From CALDOK01 sp964481655 (lineage in GTDB: Bacteria > Myxococcota_A > UBA796 > JAFGLY01): DNA of 64,000 nucleotides. Positions 40,428-49,127 of this stretch are shown piece after piece. The notes below the pieces were generated by a model, which had not been told where the DNA came from, did not search any database, and saw only the letters and a program-made list of their open reading frames with translations. The stretch is from positions 15,518 through 79,517 of the forward strand of contig CAYZVO010000007.1 of NCBI GenBank assembly GCA_964481655.1, in the 5' to 3' direction. The number at the start of each line of letters is the position of its first letter. The stretch's first letter is position 1. The position numbers and the translations under genes are program-made.

Positions 40428-40666
40428 GGGCGCTCTGGAGGGCGCCGTCACTATCGCCCCGGTCGAGGCCGCCCGCGGGGTCACGTCGCGCTGTTTGCTC
40501 GTCCGTGACAATCCCGTCCAGGACGGTCTTGTAGGCGATTTTGCGGCTTGGCGGAGGTGAGGGAGGTAGAACCGGCGGTCTCGCCGACTGGCCCTCGCGG
40601 GTTCGTGGTCGGGGGGCGGGACCGCCGCCGTGGTAGGCTCCCCGCGATTCCACCGAGGGTGCCGCG

Positions 40667-41749
40667 ATGCGCAAGCTGTCGATCGGACTCGCACTGCTGC
40701 TCCTGGCGGTCGCCGCCCTGGTGCTGGTCACCCTGGTCCGGGCGGGGCAGTTCCGCTCCATCGAGCCCCTGATCCCGGGGGAGTGCACGGTCATCGAGGG
40801 CGTGGTGGGCGCCGAGGACCTCACCGTGGACCACGCCCGGGGTCTGGCCTGGATCAGCGCGGACGATCGCCGGGCGACCATGGCGGGGGCGCCCGCGCGC
40901 GGCCAGCTGCTGACCATGGATCTGACCGCAACCGAGCCCCGCTTGGTCGAGCTCACCCCGGCCGAGCCCGCCGACTTCCACCCCCACGGGCTCAGCCTGT
41001 GGACCGGCCCGGACGGCCGGCAGCGCCTGTTCGTGATCAACCACCCGGTGGGTGGGGGCCACGTGGTGGAGATCTTCGATCTCACCGAAGCGGGCGGCCT
41101 GGTGCACGCCGAGAGCGTCACCCACCCGGCCATGAGCCGCCCCAACGACCTGGTGGCGGCGGGTCCCCGGCAGTTCTACCTGGGCAACGACCACCGCCAC
41201 GACAGCGGGCTGTTGCACCACATCGAGACCCTGCTGGCCCTGCCCTGGTCCGGCGTGATCTTCTTCGACGGCGAAGGAGCGTGGGAGGTGGCCAGCGGCC
41301 TGGCCTACACCAACGGGATGCAGCTGTCGCCCGACGGTCGGACCCTGTGGGTCGTGGAGACCACCGGCAAGGCGCTGCACCGCTACCTGCGGGACCCCGA
41401 CAGCGGCGGGCTCACCCCGGACGGGTCCTGGGATCTGGGCAGCGGGCTGGACAACGTGGAGTGGGACGAGCAGGGCCGCCTGCTCATCACCGCCCATCCG
41501 CGCCTGCTGGACTTCAGCGCCCACGCATCGGACGCGCGGGAGCGCTCGCCCACCCAGGTGATCCGGGTCGAGCCCGGGGAGCCGGGCGGGTTCGAGACGA
41601 TCTACATGGAGCCTGGCGAGCTGCTCTCTGGAGGCAGCGTGGCTGCGGTCTACCGCGGTCGGATGCTCATGGGGTCGGTGTTCGAGCCCTGGCTGCTGCT
41701 CTGTGATCTTCCCGACGCCTCATCCCCAGCGCCAGCAGGCCCACGCTGA
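40667..41749 (+). CDS. Paraoxonase/arylesterase-like propeller hydrolase
   Basis: 360 residues. N-terminal signal anchor LSIGLALLLLAVAALVLVTLV, as in serum paraoxonases, followed by a six-bladed propeller with PON motifs: GAEDLTVDHARGLAWIS, FHPHGLSLW (catalytic-like His), SRPNDLVAAGPRQFYLGNDH and GLAYTNGMQLSPDGRTLWVVET. Asn and Asp in these loops bind the calcium ions in the family. Likely a lactonase or arylesterase, in bacteria possibly acting on quorum-sensing lactones. The end of the gene overlaps the convergent gene at 41667 by 83 bases. A RBS-like GAGGG lies 9 bases upstream of the ATG. Confidence 0.8.
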   Translation: MRKLSIGLALLLLAVAALVLVTLVRAGQFRSIEPLIPGECTVIEGVVGAEDLTVDHARGLAWISADDRRATMAGAPARGQLLTMDLTATEPRLVELTPAEPADFHPHGLSLWTGPDGRQRLFVINHPVGGGHVVEIFDLTEAGGLVHAESVTHPAMSRPNDLVAAGPRQFYLGNDHRHDSGLLHHIETLLALPWSGVIFFDGEGAWEVASGLAYTNGMQLSPDGRTLWVVETTGKALHRYLRDPDSGGLTPDGSWDLGSGLDNVEWDEQGRLLITAHPRLLDFSAHASDARERSPTQVIRVEPGEPGGFETIYMEPGELLSGGSVAAVYRGRMLMGSVFEPWLLLCDLPDASSPAPAGPR

Positions 41750-43883
41750 GGGCCAGCAGCGAGCCGGCGCCGCGGCGGCCCCCGCTGGCGCACCCGCCGC
41801 AGCCCTCGTCGGGGAAGCGCAGGCCGGGCACGTCGTCGTCGTCCCCGGAGTCGCCGGGGATGGTGGGATCGCCGCTGTCCGGCTCGTCGGCGCCGCCCCG
41901 GCCGCCGGCGATGCGCAGCGTGGAGTAGTAGCGGTCGCCGTCCCAGCCGGAGCCGTCGGACCAGGTGGGGCCGGTGATCTCCTCGCTCAGCTCCGGCGCC
42001 AGCCAGCAGCTGAGGCCATCGGGCCCCCGGGCGCAGAGGTCGGCGTCGCCGTCGCCGTCGATGTCGGCGGTGCGCAGGGTGGTGTAGTAGCGGTGGTCGT
42101 CCCAGCCCGCGTCGTCGGACAGGGCCGGGCCTTCGACAGAGGACCCGAAGGACGCGCCCTCCCACGGCCACCACCACACCCCGGCGTTGGCGCGGGCCAG
42201 CAGGTCCTGGTCGCCGTCGCCGTCGATGTCGGCCAGCTGGATGGTGGCGTAGTTCGAGTGGTCGCCCCAGCCGCTGGCGTCGGACAGCTCGGGGCCCTCG
42301 ATGGCGGCGTCGAAACCGCTGCCCCGGGACAGGTGGCAGACGAAGCCCTCGGGCGCCCGGCCGCAGAGGTCGGCCCGGCCGTCGCCGTCCACGTCCTCGA
42401 AGCGCAGGGTGGACCAGGACGCCACGTCGTCCCAGCCGGCCTCGTCGCTCCAGGCGGGCAGGGAGCCCACGCCCTCGAAGCCCTCGCCGGTGGAGCGCCA
42501 GCAGTAGACCTGGGCGCCGCCCCGGGCGCAGAGATCGTCGCGCCCGTCGCCGTCCATGTCCGCCATGCGGATGGTCCCGTAGTAGCGGGGGCGGGTCCAG
42601 CCCAGATCGTCCGACAGATCCTCCATCGCGATGGAGGCGTCGAAGCCCGCCCCGGTCGAGGGGTAGCAGCGGAAGCCCGCGGCGGCCCGGGCGCAGAGGT
42701 CGTCCCTGCCGTCGCCGGTGACGTCCGCCAGGCGGATGGTGGTGGCGTGGTCCAGCCCGCCCCAGCCGCTGTCGTCGGACAGCTCGGGGCCTTCGATGGC
42801 GGTGGCCAGCCCGCTGGCGCCGGTCCAGCAGCTGACGCCCTCGGCCCCGCGGGCGCAGAGGTCGGCCAGCCCGTCGCCGTCGATGTCACCCCAGCGAAGG
42901 GTGGCGTAGTGCTGCTCGCTCGAGAACCCCGCGTCGTTGGACAGGGCGTCCTGCTCCCAGCTGGCCTCGAAGCCGTCGCCGGTGGCGCGGTAGCAGCGCA
43001 GCCCCGCGGCGGCCCGGGCGCAGGCGTCGGCCCGGCCGTCGCCGTCGATGTCGGTGGAGCCGCCGTCGAGCAGGTGGGCGCCGAGGACCAGCTCGTCGAG
43101 CCAGAAGTCGCAGCTCTCCGGCGCGCCGGAGCCGCTGGCCCAGACCGCCAGGTGGTTGGCCACGGTGCGCTGGGAGCCGTCGGAGGGGTCGTTGAGCACG
43201 CCGTCGGCGGCGCTCCAGAGGGTGGAGGAGCCGCCGCCGTCGAGGTTCAGGGCGGTGTCGGCGCCCAGATCCACCATCAGATCGCCCAGCTGCTGGCAGG
43301 TCATGCCGTCGCTGCTCGAGCTGCGGCCGTCGACCACCACCAGCCACAGGGTGCGGCGGTCCTCGGACAGGCCCACGGCGGAGCGGGGGTTGAGGCTGGT
43401 GCAGTGGCTGGGGGCCGAGCTGTAGGAGGACAGGGCCACCCCGCCCACGACCAGCTTGGGGTAGCCACCGACGGCCTCGTCCATCCAGTCGTCGGGAGAG
43501 GACCAGGTCTCCACCGGATCGCTGATCCACGCCTTGTCCCGCCCGAAGGCCACGAAGCCGTTCCAGTCGTTGTCGCTGTGCCAGTACTCGCCGGCGCCGA
43601 TGGCCAGGCCGGTGGGCCAGTAGCCGTCGTAGGAGAAGAAGTCGCCGTTGATGCCCGCCTGGGCGCCCACCTCGCCGGTGAACGAGGACAGGGTCTGCTG
43701 GCGCTCGTCCTCGCGGGTGGCCCGCAGCTGGACGCCCCGGGCGCAGAGGTCCACCTCGAGGGCGTGGATCTGGTTGGGCTCGGAGCTGGTGCGGTGCAGG
43801 TAGCGCACCCCTGGGTGGGGGTCGGACCATGTGTCGGTGGCGCCGGCGGGCAGCGCGAGGATCAGGGCGACGACGGAGAGCAT
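41667..43883 (-). CDS. Phosphodiester glycosidase domain fused to FG-GAP propeller, MYXO-CTERM
   Basis: 738 residues. Signal peptide MLSVVALILALPAGA. Residues 20-240 match the NAGPA phosphodiester glycosidase (PF09992) domain: AGINGDFFSYDG, NPRSAVGLSEDRRTLWLVVVDG, GADTALNLDGGGSSTL. Seven FG-GAP/VCBS-like repeats follow (DIDGDGRADACARA and variants, each with CARG/CW Cys). The protein ends DEGCGGCASGGRRGAG, helix SLLALSVGLLALGM and RRR, a MYXO-CTERM anchor processed by myxosortase-type proteases. The domain class removes GlcNAc-type caps from phosphodiesters; here it could act on wall teichoic-like or host/prey glycans. Four bases downstream of the SUMF1-like gene, so one operon. Confidence 0.83.
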   Translation of the reverse strand: MLSVVALILALPAGATDTWSDPHPGVRYLHRTSSEPNQIHALEVDLCARGVQLRATREDERQQTLSSFTGEVGAQAGINGDFFSYDGYWPTGLAIGAGEYWHSDNDWNGFVAFGRDKAWISDPVETWSSPDDWMDEAVGGYPKLVVGGVALSSYSSAPSHCTSLNPRSAVGLSEDRRTLWLVVVDGRSSSSDGMTCQQLGDLMVDLGADTALNLDGGGSSTLWSAADGVLNDPSDGSQRTVANHLAVWASGSGAPESCDFWLDELVLGAHLLDGGSTDIDGDGRADACARAAAGLRCYRATGDGFEASWEQDALSNDAGFSSEQHYATLRWGDIDGDGLADLCARGAEGVSCWTGASGLATAIEGPELSDDSGWGGLDHATTIRLADVTGDGRDDLCARAAAGFRCYPSTGAGFDASIAMEDLSDDLGWTRPRYYGTIRMADMDGDGRDDLCARGGAQVYCWRSTGEGFEGVGSLPAWSDEAGWDDVASWSTLRFEDVDGDGRADLCGRAPEGFVCHLSRGSGFDAAIEGPELSDASGWGDHSNYATIQLADIDGDGDQDLLARANAGVWWWPWEGASFGSSVEGPALSDDAGWDDHRYYTTLRTADIDGDGDADLCARGPDGLSCWLAPELSEEITGPTWSDGSGWDGDRYYSTLRIAGGRGGADEPDSGDPTIPGDSGDDDDVPGLRFPDEGCGGCASGGRRGAGSLLALSVGLLALGMRRREDHRAAARARTPTP

Positions 43884-43887
43884 GGTC

Positions 43888-44820
43888 CTAGTTGTGGATG
43901 CTGCGGACCAGGCGGAAGCCCAGGGTGTCGTCCCGGTACAGCTCGCCCTGCCACAGCCGGTTCGCCGAGCGGGTGAAGCGGGCCTGGGTGTCCCAGCTGC
44001 CGCCGCGCTTGACCAGCCGGGGCTGGCTGCCCGCGCCCACCGGGTCGGTGACCGCGTCGGCGGTGAACTCGACGTAGTAGTCCTGGCACCACTCCCAGAC
44101 CCCGCCGTGCATGTCGTGCAGGCCCCAGGCGTTGGCCTCCTTCTGGGCCACGGGCATGGAGCTGGTGGCGTTGCCGCAGGTCCAGGCGATGTCGTCCAGC
44201 AGGGATCCGTCGGACAGCTCGAGCCCGCCTTCGCACAGATCGGCGTCGGCCTCGACCAGGTCCGCGCCGTTCGAGAACGCCGTGCTGGTCCCGGCCCGGG
44301 CCGCGTACTCCCACTCGGCCTCGGTGGGCAGGCGGAAACCCCGGCAGAGGTAGGGGCTCTCGATGTTGGACTTCAGGCTGCAGCTGACGTCGGGCAGCTG
44401 CCCGGTGCAGCTGTAGCAGCTCTGGAAGCCGGTGCACTCGGACAGGGCGTTGGCGAAGTACGCAGCCTCGCTCCAGCTGACCTCGTCCACGGGGCAGCGG
44501 TTGCAGCCGGGGTTGTTGCTGTTGTCGTACCCCATCAGCGCCTGGAAGTCGGCCTGGGGGACCTCGGTGCGGCTCATGTTGAAGTCGCGGGTCAAGGTGA
44601 CGCTGTGGGCGGCCTCGTCGTCATTGCGGCCCTCTTCGTCGGCGGGGCTGCCCATGGTGAAGCTGCCCGCCTGGACGCGCACGAACTCGAGGCTGAGCCC
44701 GCAGTCCACGCCCGTGTCGTCGGGATCGGGGACCGCGACGCGGCTGTCATCCGGCTCGGGATCGCCGCATGCGCAGAGGGCGGTGACCAACAGCAGCGAC
44801 GGGGCGATGTGGGAACGCAT
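43888..44820 (-). CDS. SUMF1/formylglycine-generating-like lipoprotein
   Basis: 310 residues. Lipoprotein signal HIAPSLLLVTALCAC; lipobox Cys at 16 or 18. The FGE-sulfatase domain has VRVQAGSFTMGS, NMSRTEVPQADFQALMGY, CPVDEVSWSEAAYFANALSE, GFRLPTEAEWEYAARAG, GLHDMHGGVWEWCQDYY, KRGGSW and GFRLVRS. The Cys pair of true formylglycine-generating enzymes (RCxxxGCxxx near the C-terminus) is absent, and extra Cys occur in the middle (CTGFQSCYSCTG), so this is likely a non-catalytic or differently acting homologue, common as surface lipoproteins in myxobacteria. Operon with the glycosidase gene downstream. Confidence 0.83.
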   Translation of the reverse strand: MRSHIAPSLLLVTALCACGDPEPDDSRVAVPDPDDTGVDCGLSLEFVRVQAGSFTMGSPADEEGRNDDEAAHSVTLTRDFNMSRTEVPQADFQALMGYDNSNNPGCNRCPVDEVSWSEAAYFANALSECTGFQSCYSCTGQLPDVSCSLKSNIESPYLCRGFRLPTEAEWEYAARAGTSTAFSNGADLVEADADLCEGGLELSDGSLLDDIAWTCGNATSSMPVAQKEANAWGLHDMHGGVWEWCQDYYVEFTADAVTDPVGAGSQPRLVKRGGSWDTQARFTRSANRLWQGELYRDDTLGFRLVRSIHN

Positions 44821-44889
44821 GGGAACCTCGCTCGGCGGCCGTGTAACGCGGCCGGTGGTGGCCGTGTGCGCGGTGAAATACGGACCCCC

Positions 44890-46338
44890 ATGCTTTCCAC
44901 GCTCCAGGCTTCGGCCACCACGCTCGCCGCTCGAATGCGTCGCCGGGAGCTCGAGCCCCGCGCCGTGGTCGAGGCCCACATCCAGCGCATCCAGCTGGTG
45001 GACCCCGCGCTCAACGCCATGGCGGCTGAGCGCTTCGACGAGGCCCGCGCGGAAGCGGACGCCGCGGGCCGCCGCATCCGCGAGGCCGGCCCCGACGAGC
45101 CCCTGCCCCCGCTGCTGGGGGTGCCGTGCACGGTCAAGGAGTTCCTGGCGGTGCGGGGCATGCCCTGGACCGCGGGCATCACCGCCCGCCGCGGGCGTGT
45201 GGCCGGTGGGGACGCCACCGTGGTGCAGCGGCTGAAGGCCGCCGGCGCCATCGTCCTGGGCGTGACCAACATGGCCGAGGGCGGCCTGTGGATGGAGGCC
45301 CGCAACCCCGTCTACGGCCACACCCGCAACCCCTGGGGGCTGCGGCGCACCGCGGGGGGCTCGAGCGGCGGCTGCGGCGCCCTGGTGGCCTGTGGCGCCG
45401 TGCCCTTCTCACTGGGGGCCGACATCGGGGGCTCCATCCGCATCCCCGCGGCCTTCTGCGGCACCCTGGGCCACAAGCCCAGCGGCCGGGTGGTGCCCAC
45501 CACCGGCCACCTGCCCCAGCCCCACGGCCAGGCCCGGGCCATGCTCTGCCTGGGCCCCATCGCCCGGCGGGGCGAGGACCTGATGCCGCTGCTGCGCATC
45601 CTGGCGGGCCCCGACGGCTACGACCCTGTCGCCAGGCAGGGCATGCTCGTCGCGGCCGAAGACCGCGTGGATCCCCGGGAGCTCGAGGTCTTCCCGGTGG
45701 AGAGCCACCTGGGGGTCGCGGTCTGGCCGGAAGCCCGCCGCGCCGTGCGACGCGCCGCCAGGGCCCTCGGGGCGCTGGGCGCCACCGTGCATCCCCCCGA
45801 CGCCCTGTCCCTGGGCAACGGGGTGCTGCCCTGGAGCGCGGCGCTGATGGCCCCCGGCGGCGAGCGCTACCGGGAGATCCTCGGCGCCGGCGACAGCATC
45901 CCCCTGGGGCGGGAGATCCTGCGGCGGGCCGTGGGCCGCAGCCGCCACAGCGCGCTGCCCCTGATCGTCTGCGTGCTCGAGGCCCTGCTGGGCGGCGTGC
46001 CCAACGACTACGAGCGCGCCATGATCCGGCTGGCCCAGCGGCGCCAGGCCCTCGAGGCCCGGCTGGGTCCCCGCGGCGTGATCCTGCACCCTCCCTGGAG
46101 CCGGCCGGCCCCTCGCCACCGCGCGGCCTTCCTCGGCCCCTTCGACTGGGCGTGCACCGCCTTGTTCAACGCCCTCGAGCTGCCCGCCACCGTGGCCCCG
46201 GTGGGCTTCGAGCGCCACGGCCTGCCCACCGCGGTGCAGATCGTGGCCCGGCGGGGCGACGACGCGCGGACCATCGGGGTCGCGCGTCTGCTCGAGCGCC
46301 AGCTGGGCGGCTGGGTGATGGCGGAGCCCGGGGGCTAG
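44890..46338 (+). CDS. Amidase signature family hydrolase
   Basis: 482 residues. The Ser-cisSer-Lys triad is visible: Lys83 in CTVKEFL, Ser158/159 in TAGGSSGGCGALVA and nucleophile Ser182 in LGADIGGSIRIPAAFCG. Further family segments are NPWGLRRTAGG and LGHKPSGRVVPTTGHLPQ, with PLARRGEDL-like GPIARRGEDL. Hydrolyses an amide, or could be a GatA-like subunit; the eukaryote-FAAH-like layout and the absence of GatB/GatC neighbours favour a stand-alone amidase. About 480 residues is usual. The start lacks a Shine-Dalgarno, and the stop overlaps the opposing methyltransferase stop by 4 bases. Confidence 0.87.
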   Translation: MLSTLQASATTLAARMRRRELEPRAVVEAHIQRIQLVDPALNAMAAERFDEARAEADAAGRRIREAGPDEPLPPLLGVPCTVKEFLAVRGMPWTAGITARRGRVAGGDATVVQRLKAAGAIVLGVTNMAEGGLWMEARNPVYGHTRNPWGLRRTAGGSSGGCGALVACGAVPFSLGADIGGSIRIPAAFCGTLGHKPSGRVVPTTGHLPQPHGQARAMLCLGPIARRGEDLMPLLRILAGPDGYDPVARQGMLVAAEDRVDPRELEVFPVESHLGVAVWPEARRAVRRAARALGALGATVHPPDALSLGNGVLPWSAALMAPGGERYREILGAGDSIPLGREILRRAVGRSRHSALPLIVCVLEALLGGVPNDYERAMIRLAQRRQALEARLGPRGVILHPPWSRPAPRHRAAFLGPFDWACTALFNALELPATVAPVGFERHGLPTAVQIVARRGDDARTIGVARLLERQLGGWVMAEPGG

Positions 46339-47513
46339 CCCTCGTCGAGGGTGCGGTAGCGCGAGCTGTCGTGCCCGTGGCGGGCCCTCCTGGCCATGGT
46401 GGCCGGGGTGAAGAGCAGGTCGATCTCGGCGCGGATGGCTTCGAGCTGCCGCGCCTCGGCCTGCAGGTCGCCCAGGCGCTCCGCGATGGGCTCGCAGTCT
46501 CCCAGCTCGAAGCCCAGCCAGCGCCGCCCTTTCAGCTCGGCGGCCGCCGGGGTCGTGCCGCTGCCCGCGAAGGGGTCGAGCACCAGGTCTCCAGGCTCGG
46601 TGGCGATGTCCAGCACCCGGTCCAGCAGCTTCAGCGCCAGCTCGTTGGCCCCTCGGTTCTTGTAGCGGCGGTGGCGCACCGGCGGGATGTCGGTCCAGAC
46701 GTCGGTGAGGTTGAGCCCACGGGGGTTCAGCTTGTTCTTGTAGCCGCCGTAGTCCTTGATCTCACCGCCGCAGTGCCTGCATGCCTGCAGGGGCAGGCGG
46801 TGGGGGGCGAAGACCCGGGGCCGGGGGCCCTTGACGAAGTACAGCAGGCTGTAGTGGGAGGGGTAGAGGCGCTTGGGGATGGGCAGGGAGAACTTGATGT
46901 CCACCGCGATCCAGTGCTTGAGCTCCAGGTGCCGGTCGATGTGGGCGGCCAGGTGGATGTTCCACTTGGGCAGGTTGTAGAGGAACAGCGCGCCCCCCGG
47001 CGCCAGCACCCGGATCAGCTCGTCCAGCCAGCGGCTGCACCAGCTGATGTAGTCGCGCTCGGCGAGCTCGTCGTCGATGGCCTCGCCGTAGTCCTTGCCC
47101 AGGTTGAAGGGGGGATCGGCGAAGACGCAGTGCACCGAGCGGCTGGGCACGGCCTGCAGCAGCGGCACGCAGTCGCCCTGGTACAGCCCGCCCAGGGCGG
47201 TGCGCAGGAACGGGTCGGGCAGCGCGGGCCTCGGCGGGGCCTCGACCGGGGGATCGCAGGGCCGATCGTGCGCCGCCAGCAGCCGCTCCAGCAGGGCCTG
47301 CGGCAGATCGCTGGCGCGCAGCTGCAGGGCCTCGGGGGAGGTGCCCAGCAGGGCCACCGCCCGGGGGATCAGCGCGGGCTCCGGCAGGCGGCCGCTCTGT
47401 TCCCACCAGCGCAGCTCGTCGGTGCTCACCCCCAGGGCCCGGGCCATGGCGCGGCGGCTCAGGCCGGCGGCCAGGCGCTTGGACTCCAGGAAGGCACCGA
47501 CGGCTCGGGGCAT
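46335..47513 (-). CDS. Orphan DNA methyltransferase with N-terminal HTH
   Basis: 392 residues. Residues 1-60 form an XRE-type helix-turn-helix (LESKRLAAGLSRRAMARALG, VSTDELRWWEQSGRLPEPAL). From about 105 a beta-class DNA methyltransferase follows: catalytic motif IV ADPPFNLGKDYGE, then YNLPKWN, HYSLLYFVKG and finally motif I DLVLDPFAGSGTTPAAAE and GFELGDCEPIAERL. DPPF predicts N6-adenine (or N4-cytosine) methylation. The CRHCGGEIKDYGG segment may bind zinc. No restriction endonuclease is adjacent, so this is probably an orphan epigenetic enzyme or a regulator of its own transcription through the HTH. Start chosen at the HTH. Confidence 0.87.
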   Translation of the reverse strand: MPRAVGAFLESKRLAAGLSRRAMARALGVSTDELRWWEQSGRLPEPALIPRAVALLGTSPEALQLRASDLPQALLERLLAAHDRPCDPPVEAPPRPALPDPFLRTALGGLYQGDCVPLLQAVPSRSVHCVFADPPFNLGKDYGEAIDDELAERDYISWCSRWLDELIRVLAPGGALFLYNLPKWNIHLAAHIDRHLELKHWIAVDIKFSLPIPKRLYPSHYSLLYFVKGPRPRVFAPHRLPLQACRHCGGEIKDYGGYKNKLNPRGLNLTDVWTDIPPVRHRRYKNRGANELALKLLDRVLDIATEPGDLVLDPFAGSGTTPAAAELKGRRWLGFELGDCEPIAERLGDLQAEARQLEAIRAEIDLLFTPATMARRARHGHDSSRYRTLDEG

Positions 47514-47572
47514 GGCTCGCCTCGGGGGCTGGGGGCGAGAGTGTAGCGCGGCAGCGGGTCGGGATCCAGCGC

Positions 47573-48907
47573 TCAGCGGACGACCAGCACCACCAGCAGG
47601 GTCAGCAGCGCCAGCACGGCGAGGGCGTAGCCCCCCAGGGCCGCGAAGGGGTGGCGCACGGCGAGGCGGGCGGCCTCGTTCATCACCCTCTGGGTGAAGG
47701 TGACGTGGCACTGGATGGGGATGCGGCCCTCGGCCCGGGCGTCCAGGCGCAGGAGCATGGCCTTGGTGTCGGCGTAGCGCTGCGCGGGGTCCTTCTGCAT
47801 CCCGCCGTGCACGAACCACAGGATGTCCATGGGCACCTGGCCCTGGACCGGGTGCCGGGGGAGCTTCACCAGCTTGGGCTCGATCTTCTGCACGCCACCG
47901 ATCATCTCGAGGCTGTCCTGCAGCTCGTGCAGGTAGTGCTCGAGCCCGATGAGCTCGTGGAGGATGACGCTCAGGGCGTAGATGTCGCTGCGGGCGTCCA
48001 GGGGCTCGCCCCGGGCCTGCTCGGGGGACATGTAGGCCGGGGTCCCCAGCACCTGCCCGGCGCGGGTGTCGCTGAGGCGCTCGCCGCTGTCCGGGCCGGG
48101 GGCCGGGGCCTCCCGGGCTCCGGCGGGTTCTGGGGCCGCGGGGTCCAGGGGCCGGGCCAGGCCCCAGTCCAGCACGGTGATCTCGCCGTGCTCGCCGACC
48201 ATGATGTTGGCGGGCTTGAGATCCCGGTGCAGGATGCCGGCGTCGTGGGCGAAGTCCACCGCCTCGAGCACCCCGCGGAAGATGCGCATGCGCTCCTCGA
48301 AGCCGTAGCTGGCGTGGGTGGCCCGATCGCCGGCCTTCAGGCGCCGGATGATGTCCGCCAGGGTCTCGCCTTGCACGTACTTCATCACGAAGTAGTGGCG
48401 GCCCAGGTCGTCCACGCCCACATCGTGGATCGGCACGATGTTGGGGTGCTCCAGCTGGCCCACGGTGCGGATCTCGTCGGCGAAGCGGGCCAGGCCCGCG
48501 GCGTCCTCGAGCCCCACACGGCGGCGCTTGACCGCCACCAGCCGGCCGATGTCGTTGTCCAGGACCGCCTCGACCTCGCCCATGCCGCCCCGGCCCAGGT
48601 GCTGCTCGAGGCGGTAGCGGGGCTGGGGCATGTAGGGGGTGGCCGTGGGGTCGCCGGGGCGCGGCAGCACGGTGAAGCGCAGGGCGGGGTCCTGGGGTGG
48701 TTCGTCCGTGGGCGGACCGTCGAAGCCTCCCGGGGCGCCCGCGGGGGTGGGTGGGCGGTCCGGGTGCCAGGTGTCCGAGCCGGGGTCGGGGGGCTCGAAC
48801 AGGGTGTCCCCCGCCGGCGCCTGGCGCTCGAGGGTGTGCAGGTCCCCGTCGAGGGGCAGGGTGTCCTGGCTCTTCGGCTTGCTGGTCATGGGCTGCTCGC
48901 TTGACAT
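47573..48907 (-). CDS. Ser/Thr protein kinase with C-terminal membrane helix
   Basis: 444 residues from ATG 48907 (MSSEQP; a second ATG lies 6 codons in). The first 90 residues are a low-complexity Pro/Asp/Thr-rich tail. Kinase motifs: GRGGMGEV (glycine loop near 105), VAVKRRR (Lys), HRDLKPANIMV (catalytic loop), LDWGLARP (DWG in place of DFG), GTPAYMSPEQARGEP and DIYALSVILHEL. The C-terminal end has one helix (GGYALAVLALLTLLVVLVV) after a short linker. DWG is a variant seen in many myxobacterial kinases and is compatible with activity. Target unknown. Confidence 0.87.
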   Translation of the reverse strand: MSSEQPMTSKPKSQDTLPLDGDLHTLERQAPAGDTLFEPPDPGSDTWHPDRPPTPAGAPGGFDGPPTDEPPQDPALRFTVLPRPGDPTATPYMPQPRYRLEQHLGRGGMGEVEAVLDNDIGRLVAVKRRRVGLEDAAGLARFADEIRTVGQLEHPNIVPIHDVGVDDLGRHYFVMKYVQGETLADIIRRLKAGDRATHASYGFEERMRIFRGVLEAVDFAHDAGILHRDLKPANIMVGEHGEITVLDWGLARPLDPAAPEPAGAREAPAPGPDSGERLSDTRAGQVLGTPAYMSPEQARGEPLDARSDIYALSVILHELIGLEHYLHELQDSLEMIGGVQKIEPKLVKLPRHPVQGQVPMDILWFVHGGMQKDPAQRYADTKAMLLRLDARAEGRIPIQCHVTFTQRVMNEAARLAVRHPFAALGGYALAVLALLTLLVVLVVR

Positions 48908-49033
48908 CGTCGGTTGTAGCACGGGGTTCGCGACGGATGGTGTCGCTGCGCGACGCATCGTCGATCCGGGGAGCGCGGTCCGACCTGGCGCGTGTGCGCG
49001 CGGCGGCGCCTCGTTCTTCATTACAGACGAACA

Positions 49034-49047
49034 ACGAACGGTTTCGT
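49034..49047. promoter_or_regulatory. ACGAA-CGGT-TTCGT palindrome upstream of a sigma-54 promoter
   Basis: Perfect 5-bp arms around a 4-base centre, 35 bases upstream of the -24 box, in the divergent region between the kinase and the M15 peptidase gene. Could be an activator site. Confidence 0.35.
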
Positions 49048-49081
49048 GACAGCCCAGCCGGCGCCCGGCCCGCGTCCTCGC

Positions 49082-49097
49082 CGGCACGCCCCTTGCA
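49082..49097 (+). promoter_or_regulatory. Sigma-54 (-24/-12) promoter
   Basis: CGGCACGCCCCTTGCA matches TGGCAC-N5-TTGC[A/T] at all bases except the first, with correct GG/GC spacing. The transcript would start near 49108, 20 bases before the GTG at 49128. Confidence 0.68.
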
Positions 49098-49127
49098 TCC
49101 TCCACAGTCCCGGACCTGGAGGTGATC

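Noticed and set aside
40470..40560. Minus-strand peptide KIAYKTVLDGIVTDEQ between divergent genes
   Set aside because: Looks coding-like for about 20 codons but has no start, no ribosome-binding site and no recognisable family; lower local GC fits a promoter region.
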